Of a DNA stretch of 64,000 nucleotides, positions 8,461 to 17,534 are shown in pieces. Origin of the DNA: a bacterium (GTDB lineage Bacteria > Bdellovibrionota_C > UBA2361 > RFPC01); the NCBI GenBank assembly GCA_030428205.1, contig JAUIBK010000014.1, positions 1 to 64,000 of the forward strand, given 5' to 3'. The notes under the pieces were generated by a model. That model made no database searches, had not been told where the DNA came from, and worked only from the letters and a program-made list of their open reading frames with translations. Within the stretch, counting starts at the first letter, position 1. Every line of letters starts with the position of its first letter. Position numbers and translations under genes: made by a program.

Positions 8461-9792
8461 ATGGCAACAAATGCTGCATCAAAAACTGCTCCTGCAGATT
8501 TCAACGACTATAAAGTTGCTGACATCTCGCTTGCTGAGTGGGGAAGAAAAGAAATCGATATCGCCGAAAAAGAGATGCCAGGCCTTATGGCACTCCGTGA
8601 AGAGTTCGGTCAACAAAAACCACTCAAAGGAGCACGTGTTGCTGGATGTCTTCATATGACTATCCAGACAGCTGTGCTCATCGAGACTCTTGTTGAACTT
8701 GGAGCCGAAGTACGTTGGTCAAGCTGTAACATCTTCTCAACGCAAGACCACGCTGCTGCGGCTATTGCTGCTGCAGGAATCCCTGTCTTTGCTTGGAAAG
8801 GTGAAACTGACGAAGAGTACGATTGGTGTATCGAGGAAACACTCAAGTTTGGCGACAAAGGTCCAAACATGCTTCTCGATGACGGTGGAGACCTCACGGT
8901 TATGGTTCATGAAAAGCACCACGACCTCATTGGAGATATCCTCGGCGTTTCTGAAGAGACAACAACTGGAGTAGCTCGCCTTTATCAAATGTTTGAACGT
9001 GGCGATCTGAAGATGCCAGCGTTTAACGTCAACGACTCCGTAACAAAGTCAAAGTTTGATAACCTTTACGGATGTCGCGAGTCACTCGCTGACGGCATCA
9101 AGCGTGCGACTGATGTGATGATCGCTGGTAAGGTTTGTGTTGTTGCTGGTTACGGTGGCGTTGGAAAAGGGTGTGCACACTCTATGCAAGGCTACGGTGC
9201 CCGCGTCATGATCACTGAGATTGACCCAATCATCGCTCTTCAAGCAGCCATGGAAGGGTTTGAGGTTGTCACCATGGAAGAAGCCGCAAGCAAAGGTGAT
9301 ATCTTTGTTACTGCGACTGGTAACTACAACGTCATTAACGGCTCCCACATGGAGGCCATGAAAGACGAAGCTATCGTTTGTAACATTGGACACTTCGACA
9401 ATGAAATCGACATGGCATGGCTCGAGAACAACGATAAGATCACTGAGATGAACATCAAGCCACAAGTTGATAAGTTCATCTTCCCTGACGGCAAATCAAT
9501 CATTGTGCTCGCTCGTGGTCGCCTCGTGAACCTTGGTTGCGCTACTGGGCACCCAAGCTTTGTGATGTCTGCTTCATTTACGAACCAGGTTATCGCTCAG
9601 ATTGAGCTCTTTGCAAACCACGGTGATTACCAGATCGGCGTACATATGCTTCCAAAGCACCTTGACGAAAAAGTCGCTCGACTTCACCTCGATAAGCTTG
9701 GCGTAAAGCTCACACAGCTTACTCCTGAGCAGGCGGAGTATATTGGTGTTGAACTTGAAGGGCCGTATAAGCCTGAGCATTATCGGTACTAA
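8461..9792 (+). CDS. sahH: Adenosylhomocysteinase (S-adenosyl-L-homocysteine hydrolase)
   Basis: The 443-residue enzyme splits S-adenosylhomocysteine into adenosine and homocysteine, clearing the product inhibitor of methyltransferases. Visible landmarks are [16 protein letters not shown] and [16 protein letters not shown] near the substrate site, the NAD-binding [10 protein letters not shown] near residue 229, and the C-terminal KPEHYRY, whose Lys and Tyr contact NAD of the neighbouring subunit. Length is as usual for the family with a short N-terminal extension. AAAGGAACAAACA lies upstream of the ATG. The regulator before it probably controls it in response to the enzyme's own substrate. 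Confidence 0.98.
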   Translation: MATNAASKTAPADFNDYKVADISLAEWGRKEIDIAEKEMPGLMALREEFGQQKPLKGARVAGCLHMTIQTAVLIETLVELGAEVRWSSCNIFSTQDHAAAAIAAAGIPVFAWKGETDEEYDWCIEETLKFGDKGPNMLLDDGGDLTVMVHEKHHDLIGDILGVSEETTTGVARLYQMFERGDLKMPAFNVNDSVTKSKFDNLYGCRESLADGIKRATDVMIAGKVCVVAGYGGVGKGCAHSMQGYGARVMITEIDPIIALQAAMEGFEVVTMEEAASKGDIFVTATGNYNVINGSHMEAMKDEAIVCNIGHFDNEIDMAWLENNDKITEMNIKPQVDKFIFPDGKSIIVLARGRLVNLGCATGHPSFVMSASFTNQVIAQIELFANHGDYQIGVHMLPKHLDEKVARLHLDKLGVKLTQLTPEQAEYIGVELEGPYKPEHYRY

Positions 9793-10101
9793 GCTCTGCT
9801 TTTTTAGGGCCTAGGAGATCTCCTAGGCCTACTGAGCAAGATGAAGGACAAGGGTTCTGTCAATTTTAACACTTGCACTTCATCTTGCTCTTGCTCTTGC
9901 TCTAACTAGTAGCTCCTCCGATCAGTTCTTTCACTTCGCTTCAGAACACAAAGATCACGACATCAAAAAACATAATTTCATAGCTTCCCCTTCGATACCT
10001 CTGTCAGAAATTTTCATAAGAGTTCACTTTTTGCTTCCATTCTCATTTTCGTTCACTTATACTCGTGGTTTCCTCAAAAACCCAGAAAATTGAGATATAC
10101 T
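9793..10101. other. Intergenic stretch with palindrome and inverted repeat
   Basis: A palindrome at 9807-9830 (GCCTAGGAGATCTCCTAGGC core) lies just after sahH but lacks a U-tract on either strand, so it is at best a weak terminator. GAGCAAGATGAAG near 9835 and its reverse complement near 9878 form a second, wider inverted repeat. The remaining 200 bp to the ABC exporter gene show no gene. Confidence 0.5.
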
Positions 10102-11871
10102 GTGAAAACGAATTCGATCCCTCGAAATCCGCTCGCCTTTACGTGGTGGGCTACAGCCGGAGATCGGCGACTGATGGTTGTCTGCTGGGTAGCTGTTTTT
10201 TGCGCTATTGCAGTCGGTCGAACCGAATTTGTCGCCATCTCTAAACTTATTGACTCCGCCAACTTATACCTAAGCGGCGAGACACTTGATAATGTGTGGT
10301 TCTGGGCGCTCACGCTTGTAGTGCTTGGCTTGTTTACAACGGGACTCTGGCGCGTGAGTGGCTTTAGTGGTCAAAAATGGATGACCGCAGCTACCGCAAG
10401 GGTGTACGATACTCTTTTTCAGTATTTGACTGGCCACAGCACGAACTACTTTCAGAACCGCTTCGCAGGAGCCATCACCAACAAGATTTCCAACGCAGCA
10501 CAGGGGGTCATCGGATTACTTCAGATTACGACCTGGCAGTTCTTTCCGCTCCTACTCGGCCTTGTTGGAGATACCTACCTCCTCTACCACGTTCATCCAC
10601 ATTTAGCGTGGATTCTACTTGGTTGGCTCATTGTGTTTTTTGCGGTCGATCTCGGACTTGTCGTTAAGCTACGCAAGCTTGCTTACGCTCACGCAGAAGC
10701 GAGCTCAAAGCTGAAAGGAAAGCTCGTTGATAGTGCTTCAAATATTGATACGGTACACCATCAAGCTGAAGAGCTATATGAACACCGCTACGTTGGTGAT
10801 TTTATCCATAAAGAAAAAAATGCGCACCGCAAGAGCTGGTTTCTCTTTGAATGGATCCTTATCGCCAATGGCATACTCCTCTCGCTGCTCTCATTAGGGC
10901 TCTTCTCACTCTGTATCTTCTACTTTGAGCAAGGAGTCATCACTGTTGGCGCCCTCGCCATGATCGTTTCGATCGTTTTTAATCTCGACCGAAACCTGTT
11001 CTTCCTCGGCGAACAGCTCAGTCGAGCGATGCAGCTCTATGGGCAAATCGATGAAGGGCTTGAGGAACTTCTACAGCCTCACGAAATCACTGTACCTTCA
11101 GGTGCCGACGCACTCGCCCTCAAAAAAGGCAGAGTTGTCCTCGACAGAGTCAACTTTTCTTACGGCAATGCACCTGTTTTTACAGACTTATCGATAGACA
11201 TTCCAGGTGGACAACGAGTGGGGCTTGTTGGTCCCAGTGGTGCTGGAAAATCAACTCTCGTTAACCTCCTCCTGAGACAGTACGACATCCAGTCTGGATC
11301 TATTTCTATAGATGGTCAAAATATTTCAGAGGTAACACTGAGCTCTTTACGTAAACAAATTGCGCTTGTTCCACAGTCGACAACTCTGTTTCACAGAACC
11401 ATAGCTGAGAACATTCGTTACGGGAGACTTGATGCAAACGAGCAAGAGCTGATGCATGCAGCACACATGGCTCAAGCAGATGAGTTTATCAAACTTCTTC
11501 CCGAAGGATACGAAACCTATGTTGGAGAACGGGGGGTAAAGCTCTCTGGTGGGCAACGACAACGGATCTCTATTGCTCGAGCACTCCTAAAAGATTCACC
11601 GATTCTGATCCTCGATGAGGCCACCAGCGCGCTCGATAGTGAAAGCGAAGAAGCGATTCAACACGCACTTGAGAAGCTTATGGAAGGCCGCACGGTCATT
11701 GCTATCGCCCACAGACTTTCGACTCTTCGCCAGATGGACCGCATTCTTGTGATGCAGGAAGGTAGACTCATTGAAGATGGGCACCACAACGAGCTACTCG
11801 AGCAAGATGGCCTCTATGCGAGGCTGTGGAATAGCCAAGTTGGTGGCTTCTTAAGCGAAGAAGCAGCGTAA
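10102..11871 (+). CDS. ABC exporter, fused membrane and ATPase domains (MsbA/Atm1-like)
   Basis: About 589 residues form a half-transporter. The first ~320 residues hold roughly six hydrophobic membrane segments. The C-terminal ATPase shows Walker A GPSGAGKST, Q-loop LVPQ, signature LSGGQRQR, Walker B ILILDEATSALD and H-loop AIAHRLST. Homodimers of this type export lipids, peptides or drugs; the substrate cannot be told from sequence. No ATG is available near the start. GTG at 10102 is preferred because GAGA precedes it, but TTG at 10090 is possible. The next gene's start lies 85 bp on, past a small hairpin at 11878-11911. Confidence 0.9.
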   Translation: MKTNSIPRNPLAFTWWATAGDRRLMVVCWVAVFCAIAVGRTEFVAISKLIDSANLYLSGETLDNVWFWALTLVVLGLFTTGLWRVSGFSGQKWMTAATARVYDTLFQYLTGHSTNYFQNRFAGAITNKISNAAQGVIGLLQITTWQFFPLLLGLVGDTYLLYHVHPHLAWILLGWLIVFFAVDLGLVVKLRKLAYAHAEASSKLKGKLVDSASNIDTVHHQAEELYEHRYVGDFIHKEKNAHRKSWFLFEWILIANGILLSLLSLGLFSLCIFYFEQGVITVGALAMIVSIVFNLDRNLFFLGEQLSRAMQLYGQIDEGLEELLQPHEITVPSGADALALKKGRVVLDRVNFSYGNAPVFTDLSIDIPGGQRVGLVGPSGAGKSTLVNLLLRQYDIQSGSISIDGQNISEVTLSSLRKQIALVPQSTTLFHRTIAENIRYGRLDANEQELMHAAHMAQADEFIKLLPEGYETYVGERGVKLSGGQRQRISIARALLKDSPILILDEATSALDSESEEAIQHALEKLMEGRTVIAIAHRLSTLRQMDRILVMQEGRLIEDGHHNELLEQDGLYARLWNSQVGGFLSEEAA

Positions 11872-11877
11872 GAGTAT

Positions 11878-11911
11878 GAGTAGGCCGAGCTTTGTACTCT
11901 TAGGCCTACTC
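11878..11911. repeat. Small hairpin after the ABC exporter gene
   Basis: GAGTAGGCC at 11878-11886 pairs with GGCCTACTC at 11903-11911. No U-tract follows. An upstream-extended reading frame of the next gene would run through it, which is one reason the start of that gene was placed further downstream. Confidence 0.55.
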
Positions 11912-11956
11912 CTACTTAAATGCACTTTGCTTACTTATGGGAAAACAAATTATCTC

Positions 11957-13003
11957 ATGTTGATAAAACCAAAAGTACTACAGAAAGGTTCACGTATCGC
12001 TGCAGTCACGCTCTCCTGGGGTGGCCCTGGGGCCGTTCCTCATCGATATGAGGCCGGAAAACAACAGCTTGAAGACGCCTTCGGTGTTGAGCTAGTCAGC
12101 ATGGAACACACCATGAAGCCTGCCGAGTGGATTCGAAAACACCCTGAGGCACGAGCTCAAGATCTTATGACTGCTTTTAAGGATCCGGACATCGACGGGA
12201 TCATTTCAACTATTGGTGGAAGTGACTCGATTCGACTTATTCCGTTTATAGACCTTGATGTAATACGAGATAATCCAAAAGTATTCTTAGGGTATTCAGA
12301 TACCACCGTCACTCACTTTGCCTGCCTCAAAGCGGGCATCGTCTCATTTTACGGGCCAAGCATCATGGCAGGATTTGGTGAAAACGGAGGCCTCTTCCCA
12401 TACATGGAAGATTCAGTCCGTAAAACTCTCTTTTCAACGGAAAGAGTAGGTAAGCTTCTCCCAAATACTGATGGTTGGACAAAGCAGATTCTTCCTTGGG
12501 AAGACCCAAAAAATCAGTCCATCAAAAGGCAACTACAGCCATCTCTTGGTTGGAATTTCATTCAAGGTCAAGGGCAAGTAAATGGACATCTGATCGGTGG
12601 GTGTCTTGAGGTTCTCGAATTTCTGAAATGCACTCCGTACTGGCCAACCCTCGCCGAGTTTGAGAACGGCCTCCTCTTTCTTGAAACCAGTGAAGAAGCC
12701 CCCTCCCCCGAATATCTCAAGCGGTTCCTACGAAACCTAGCGGTACAAGGAGTATTGGAACGAATGAGAGGGATACTCTTGGGTCGACCTGGAGGTGAGC
12801 AAATCAACCCGGAACAATTCTCAGAGTACGATCAAGCAGTTCTTGATATTCTTCAAGGAGAGTTTTCGTTAGGGCATCTCTGCTATATTTCCGGGCTTGA
12901 TTTTGGACACTCAGATCCAATGTTCGTCGTTCCCCAGGGAATACTTGCTGAGGCTGATTTTGATCAAAAGAGCCTTTCTCTTTTAGAGAGTGCTGTGAGT
13001 TAA
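11957..13003 (+). CDS. S66-family peptidase, MccF/LD-carboxypeptidase-like
   Basis: The 348-residue protein belongs to peptidase family S66. The nucleophilic Ser lies in FLGYSDTT, the Glu in LLFLETSEEAP and the His in GLDFGHSDP, giving the Ser-Glu-His triad. The segment GLDFGHSDP and the extended loop with GPSIMAGFGENGG look more like MccF-type hydrolases (microcin C immunity, cleaving aminoacyl-nucleotides) than LdcA muropeptide carboxypeptidases. The frame is open from 11876, but that part crosses a hairpin, and homologues begin with MLIKP as here, so 11957 is taken. No strong Shine-Dalgarno is seen. Immunity to a peptide-nucleotide antibiotic or peptidoglycan recycling are both possible. 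Confidence 0.85.
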   Translation: MLIKPKVLQKGSRIAAVTLSWGGPGAVPHRYEAGKQQLEDAFGVELVSMEHTMKPAEWIRKHPEARAQDLMTAFKDPDIDGIISTIGGSDSIRLIPFIDLDVIRDNPKVFLGYSDTTVTHFACLKAGIVSFYGPSIMAGFGENGGLFPYMEDSVRKTLFSTERVGKLLPNTDGWTKQILPWEDPKNQSIKRQLQPSLGWNFIQGQGQVNGHLIGGCLEVLEFLKCTPYWPTLAEFENGLLFLETSEEAPSPEYLKRFLRNLAVQGVLERMRGILLGRPGGEQINPEQFSEYDQAVLDILQGEFSLGHLCYISGLDFGHSDPMFVVPQGILAEADFDQKSLSLLESAVS

Positions 13004-13076
13004 CTTATCAAGGGCAATATCTAGGCTGATCCCCCCCGTTTACATCCCTATTCACAGCTCCAAAGCCAAAGACATC

Positions 13077-13355
13077 TTAATCTTGACCACTCGAGATGTC
13101 TTTCTTTATCGCCTCAAGAAAATAGGCAAACGTAACGAAGTCAAACTCCACCTCTTCTTCAAGGTACGATTGCAGAAAAGAGACATCATCAGGCCCAACA
13201 GAATATCGGTCATGCATCTCAGGATCACTTCTTGGGCAAGGCTCAAAATGATCAACAAATTTCTCAAGCGAAAAAGAAGAGAGTTCATAGAGCGTCTCAA
13301 GCTCTTCACTCTCTCCGTCAAAAATTGTCAGGTAGCGTCCTATAGGGGATGTCAT
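13077..13355 (-). CDS. Small acidic hypothetical protein coupled to truncated globin
   Basis: This 92-residue acidic protein is rich in Glu, Asp and Phe and has no recognised domain, signal peptide or membrane segment. Its ATG overlaps the stop of the globin gene by one base (TAATG), so translation is probably coupled and the two proteins may work together. A hairpin with arms at 13068-13077 and 13094-13103 overlaps its 3' end and could act as a weak terminator. No function is proposed. Confidence 0.7.
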   Translation of the reverse strand: MTSPIGRYLTIFDGESEELETLYELSSFSLEKFVDHFEPCPRSDPEMHDRYSVGPDDVSFLQSYLEEEVEFDFVTFAYFLEAIKKDISSGQD

Positions 13356-13732
13356 TATTCTTTATTTCTCATGAAATCTGCAATCTGATAGAATTTCTCA
13401 AGGAGAAATTTACGAACTTCTTCTTTGTAGTCCGACTGCAAAAGTGCGTCTTCCATGCACGACATCCATTGCTCTCGCTCGTCTTCTCCGATAGGGAAAG
13501 GCAGATGGCGCATCCGTAGCCGCGGGTGTCCATACTTCTCTACATAGAGCTGTGGCCCCCCAGACCAACCGACTAAAAACTCATAGAGTTTCTCGCGTGA
13601 ACGAGAGAGATTCTTTGCATGAAGGTTTCGGATGACCTTAACGTCCGGCCGAATGTCCATCGTGTCATAAAAGCAGTCCACGAGAGAACGAATTCCCTCT
13701 TGGCCACCCATTTTATCAAAGAGGCCTATCAT
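13355..13732 (-). CDS. Truncated hemoglobin, group II-like
   Basis: The 125-residue protein matches truncated (2-over-2) globins. LFDKMGGQEGIRSLVDCFYD is the usual N-terminus, LVGWSGGPQLYVEKYGHPRLRMRHLPFPIG contains the proximal His region and the GGP...YGHPRLR pattern typical of group II (YjbI/GlbO type), and the C-terminus has the final helix. Members bind heme and O2 or NO and serve in oxygen chemistry or NO detoxification. ATG at 13732 is preceded directly by an in-frame GTG, so the start is uncertain by one codon. It is followed by a coupled small gene. Confidence 0.92.
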   Translation of the reverse strand: MIGLFDKMGGQEGIRSLVDCFYDTMDIRPDVKVIRNLHAKNLSRSREKLYEFLVGWSGGPQLYVEKYGHPRLRMRHLPFPIGEDEREQWMSCMEDALLQSDYKEEVRKFLLEKFYQIADFMRNKE

Positions 13733-13778
13733 CACCTAGATGAACTATTAATCTTCAAAGGCAGTACTGGTCGTTACT

Positions 13779-14189
13779 TTAGAGCATCGACTCAGCAGCA
13801 CGTAGAATATCGATATAGCTTACGATACCAATCAAATCTCCAGTTGATGCAGCTACCACAGGCACCGCTCCAACTCGATTATCAATCATAAGCCGTATGA
13901 GCTCTGAAGCTTCACTCTCTTCATCGATAGAGAGCACTGCTCCAGTCATAATCTCTGAAACCGGGGTGTCAAGCTTAGCGTGCACGTCTTCAAGAGAGTA
14001 GGCCTGGTCTTCAATTGGTGTTGAGTAGAGGCTTACATCACGATCACTAATCATCCCGATCAGCTCACCATCTCGCAAAACAGGGAGGTGCCTGACATCC
14101 AACTCGAGCATCTTTCCAAGAGCGGCACGAACGGTTTCCTCGGACATTACGCATTCTGGATTCTTGGTCATTAACTCTTTTACATTCAT
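13779..14189 (-). CDS. CBS-domain pair protein
   Basis: The 136-residue protein consists of two CBS motifs. The first is at residues ~7-60 (MTKNPECVMSEETVRAAL ... GMISDRDV) and the second at ~78-132 (IMTGAVLSIDEESEASEL ... GIVSYIDIL). Such stand-alone pairs bind adenine nucleotides and regulate partner proteins or act as energy sensors. No partner domain is fused here. AAGGAAAAAGTGTA precedes the ATG as a good ribosome-binding site. The gene lies 46 bp upstream of the globin gene on the same strand, so a three-gene unit (CBS, globin, small protein) is plausible. Confidence 0.93.
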   Translation of the reverse strand: MNVKELMTKNPECVMSEETVRAALGKMLELDVRHLPVLRDGELIGMISDRDVSLYSTPIEDQAYSLEDVHAKLDTPVSEIMTGAVLSIDEESEASELIRLMIDNRVGAVPVVAASTGDLIGIVSYIDILRAAESML

Positions 14190-14356
14190 TACACTTTTTC
14201 CTTAATGAAATCCTTACAAACAAGAGATAAGGAGGATGATGTCCAGGGGCACTATAGCGCACTGGGATCAAAAAGCATAGAAATCGAATACATCTCAAAA
14301 GGGCATAACTATCCGGCAAGGAGTTGTAAAACCCCCATTATTTCAGTACCGTAGCT

Positions 14357-15433
14357 ATGGAGGATTCTTCACGTATGAACCACTTACCAGCATCCCAGCG
14401 TTTTCCAGGGCTTAAGCTCCTGGTTGCCATCGCTTCCTTTATGGTGGTTATCGCTGGAATCATGAGCGCCCAGACATTTCTTATACCAATCCTCTTCTCC
14501 CTCTTTCTTGCGGTACTCGGCTCACCTGCTGTTGGGCTACTCATGCGGATTAAGTTTCCAAAAATTATTGCGGTGCTCACCGTTGCACTTATTTTTATTG
14601 CCCTGCTTATAGGCGTCGGGACACTCCTAGGACGCTCTGTGAATGAGTTTACCAATTCTATGCCAAAGTACACAGAGCGTGTGAGCGAGCTGAGCCAAGG
14701 ATTCCAGGTTTGGCTCGAAGAGAAAGGTCTCGGTACAATTGAAGACGGTGTCTTTTCTAAACTGAATCCAGACTCGGTCATGAACCTCCTTGGAACAGCG
14801 CTTCGCGGTCTTGTGAGTGCGCTATCGAGCACCATGATGGTTTTTATCGTTATGGTTTTTATGCTGTACGAGGCAGCAGACTTCCGGGACAAACTTCAAC
14901 TGGCTATGGGCAAAGCCTTCAATCAAGAGCGGTTTGAAGGGGTCGCTTTCGACGTGCAACGCTACCTCGCCATCAAAACTGCTACGAGTGCCATTACTGG
15001 CTTCCTTGTTGCCGCTTTCAACTTCGGTATGGGCATTGATTTTTGGATTCTCTGGGGAATTATTGCCTACATTATGAACTACATCCCTTTTGTCGGCTCA
15101 ATTCTTGCCTCTGTTCCCGCAATCATTCTTGCTCTTATTCAATTTGGGGTCCCAGCGGCAATTACTGTTGCCATCGTTTACCTCATCATTAATGTTGGCG
15201 TGAGCAACTTCCTTGAGCCAATTATGATGGGAAGACGACTCGGGCTCTCTCCTCTTGTCGTGTTTCTTTCCCTCGTCATTTGGGGTTGGATTTGGGGGCC
15301 AGCTGGAATGCTCCTCTCGGTTCCACTGACTATGGTCTTCAAAATCCTACTTGAACACAGCGAAGAGTTTCGCTGGATTGCTATTCTCATGGACAATCGG
15401 CCTGAGAACATGCCCGAGATCACTTCTTCGTGA
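14357..15433 (+). CDS. AI-2E family transporter (YdiK/PerM-like permease)
   Basis: The 358-residue integral membrane protein has about eight hydrophobic segments: two near residues 20-50, one near 65-85, one near 158-178 and four in the C-terminal half. The conserved IMNYIPFVGSILASVPA and SNFLEPIMMGRRLGLSPLVVFLSL segments define the AI-2E (TqsA/PerM) family. Members have been linked to autoinducer-2 export or to Na+/H+ exchange, so the substrate is open. A soluble stretch between segments 3 and 4 is normal for the family. It is transcribed divergently from the CBS gene and converges with the methyltransferase gene, whose stop is 4 bp away. Confidence 0.92.
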   Translation: MEDSSRMNHLPASQRFPGLKLLVAIASFMVVIAGIMSAQTFLIPILFSLFLAVLGSPAVGLLMRIKFPKIIAVLTVALIFIALLIGVGTLLGRSVNEFTNSMPKYTERVSELSQGFQVWLEEKGLGTIEDGVFSKLNPDSVMNLLGTALRGLVSALSSTMMVFIVMVFMLYEAADFRDKLQLAMGKAFNQERFEGVAFDVQRYLAIKTATSAITGFLVAAFNFGMGIDFWILWGIIAYIMNYIPFVGSILASVPAIILALIQFGVPAAITVAIVYLIINVGVSNFLEPIMMGRRLGLSPLVVFLSLVIWGWIWGPAGMLLSVPLTMVFKILLEHSEEFRWIAILMDNRPENMPEITSS

Positions 15434-15437
15434 GTAT

Positions 15438-16331
15438 CTACTGATAGTCCTCCCCTATCACTATCGGAAATCGCTCAGGCCGCTTTTTGTACCCTTCGAA
15501 ACTTGCATAGAGCGGCTCCGGCCAGCGATGTCTTGGATCGAGATCATCATCAAGAGAGCGATGTTCATGCTTTTGTCCCACAAAGAAGATCTCAGGTCCA
15601 AAAAAGAATTCGTGAGTATTCGTTTCAATTCCTAAGGACTCTCTCATTTGAAGAATCTGCTTCTCAATGGGATCGAGGAGGTGGGCATGGGTCGTAAAAT
15701 CAAAGTCTCCAAATCCAGCATGCTGTAAAGCAAGTTGAACTTCGGGAACAGTCCATTCGCGATTATGCCGCTGGTAGATAGATGTCGGCTTATACTCTAT
15801 TTCTCTTCCAGGGTTAATTCCTGAAAGAGCGTACTTTACTCGAATAGCACCTGCTGCATTCGGAGTAGTAATCAGCAAGTGCCCACCGGGTCTCAAAACT
15901 CGATTAAACTCCAAAAGCGTCCACATCGGATCAACGATAAGATGCTCAAGAACGTCACAAAACAAGATCATCCCAAGAGAGTTATCCTCAAGTGGTAATC
16001 TATCTTGATCGCAGTGAAACTTATGACAGGGGATATCTTGACCATCAATGACAACTTGCTTAGGTTTAAGCTCTGCCACAGAGTATGGAAGAAGCGCAGG
16101 GAAAAACTCTTTGATGGCACGATAGAGAATTCCATATCCCGAGCCAACATCAAGAGTAGGCCCCTGATACAGTTCTTTTTTCAGTAACATCATAGATACA
16201 ATACGGTGTAATCGAACGATGCTCTGTTCAATATATTTCGACAGCTTTTCGTCCTCTCCTTGAAGAACACGACGAAAATCATCTCTGTGTAGCCCGTTAT
16301 AGAGCTCATCAACTTGATCAGGAAGACTCAT
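15438..16331 (-). CDS. Class I SAM-dependent methyltransferase
   Basis: The 297-residue protein carries motif I LDVGSGYGILYRAI at about residue 60, an acidic motif II region, LPLEDNSLGMILFCDVLEHL (motif IV) and VLRPGGHLLITTPNAAG (motif VI), as in UbiE/Ubie-like methyltransferases of the Methyltransf_11 type. A helical N-terminus and a long C-terminal tail, including PEIFFVGQK, extend the fold. The LEHL-N-TPNA pattern resembles methyltransferases acting on sugars or lipids of cell-surface polymers, but no such cluster is adjacent and the substrate stays unknown. No membrane segment is present. Confidence 0.85.
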   Translation of the reverse strand: MSLPDQVDELYNGLHRDDFRRVLQGEDEKLSKYIEQSIVRLHRIVSMMLLKKELYQGPTLDVGSGYGILYRAIKEFFPALLPYSVAELKPKQVVIDGQDIPCHKFHCDQDRLPLEDNSLGMILFCDVLEHLIVDPMWTLLEFNRVLRPGGHLLITTPNAAGAIRVKYALSGINPGREIEYKPTSIYQRHNREWTVPEVQLALQHAGFGDFDFTTHAHLLDPIEKQILQMRESLGIETNTHEFFFGPEIFFVGQKHEHRSLDDDLDPRHRWPEPLYASFEGYKKRPERFPIVIGEDYQ

Positions 16332-16460
16332 AAGCCTCGACTCTGATGTATACTGGGCCTAAAATGTATGCCCACACTGTGATTAGTGCTTTATCTATTC
16401 GTAGCATTTTATAACACCTCTCGCTATGACGAATCCGGACAGGCTACATCCCGCACAGGC

Positions 16461-16922
16461 CTACTCATGCTTCATTGGAGAGTCGCACCTTAATCGAAAC
16501 ACCCTCTGACCCATTGGTTTGACGTAGAGACGATCACAATACCAGCCGTGAAAATCGCCGCTATGTTGATATTGCAATGCAGTATCTACGAGCGGGCCAA
16601 ACTCAGTCATCAACATCGGCTGCTCAGGGGAATTCATAGCCACAGCACCCCCTTGCACAACAGCGGAGCCGCCTGTTGAATTTGTCGCAGTCTTCGGCCG
16701 AAACTCATCTAACTCATAGTGCTCTTCACTCCGAACATAAAGCTCCTTTCCAATGAACTGAGAGTCAAGAAACGAGCCATCTTTTACCGAAGAACTCACC
16801 GAGGCTCCTGTGATTGGCTGAAAGTGCTCTCCATAGACCGTAACGTACCACTTCTTATCAGCAGCTTGCGAAAAAGATGGCAAAAATATCAGAAGAGAGA
16901 GAAGAAAAAAGAGTGGCCGCAT
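16461..16922 (-). CDS. Small exported hypothetical protein
   Basis: The 153-residue protein starts with a clear signal peptide (MRPLFFLLSLLIFLPSFSQA, cut before ADKKW). AAGGAAT lies 7 bases upstream of the ATG, which decides the start. The mature part is about 130 residues with two Cys near the C-terminus that could form a disulfide. No family is recognised. The reading frame stays open upstream for a further 125 codons, described separately. It stands alone between a methyltransferase gene and apaG. Confidence 0.65.
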   Translation of the reverse strand: MRPLFFLLSLLIFLPSFSQAADKKWYVTVYGEHFQPITGASVSSSVKDGSFLDSQFIGKELYVRSEEHYELDEFRPKTATNSTGGSAVVQGGAVAMNSPEQPMLMTEFGPLVDTALQYQHSGDFHGWYCDRLYVKPMGQRVFRLRCDSPMKHE

Positions 16923-17297
16923 GACGTATTCCTTAGAAAGAGGACAAACACAAATGTAAGGCAACTGGTATGGTGCACAGCTCCCTACCCACGAGCCATA
17001 GTCTCTATTCACCGCCCTTCTTTCAAGAGATATGTTCTCTAAGAGTAAGATCGAGAGTTGATAGCGCAATACAGAATGACGGAGCCATTCGTTAAAGCCC
17101 TGGACATTGAACCTCTCCTGCCCTGAATCATCCAACGTCTTCGAAATGCAGGATTCAAGCACCGTGGAGCTTACTGCCGCTTCCTCACGGAGGCACTCAT
17201 AAAACAACTCCTGCAGCCTATCAGACAGCTGTCTCACACCCACGAACATCTCGCGAACAAGTGCAAGGCTTGAGGAAACACCTGCTAGAATAGTCAA
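16923..17297 (-). other. Upstream open frame continuous with the small exported protein
   Basis: The frame of the small exported protein is open for 125 codons upstream, beginning at a TTG at 17297. The first ~100 residues look protein-like, predicted helical and with few rare residues. They could be a remnant of another gene or a true N-terminal part. Against a single fused gene are the internal signal peptide and its good ribosome-binding site. No homologous family is recognised. The rest of the gap to apaG, 17298-17534, shows nothing beyond the apaG ribosome-binding site. Confidence 0.3.
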
Positions 17298-17534
17298 AGG
17301 ATCTTTACCACTACATACCTCACAGAGAGAGCGCGAGACCTCTTATACCCTCAGTGGAGTAAATCGACGAAAGCGTCAGCAAAGCTCTAAGGGGGAATAA
17401 AAATGTGTACATTGCTGTGGAGGCCTAAACTCTGTGGCAAAAACCCTTACCTCAGCCCACCAAGACGCAACTTTAAAGCACTTTTAATAAAAATCGAGTG
17501 ATTTTCCCCCTTTGCAGGTTCTCGAGAGGGTGTT

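Noticed and set aside
11876-11956. Apparent signal peptide on the S66 peptidase
   Set aside because: The hydrophobic stretch is a translation across the hairpin after the ABC exporter gene, and family members start at the later ATG.
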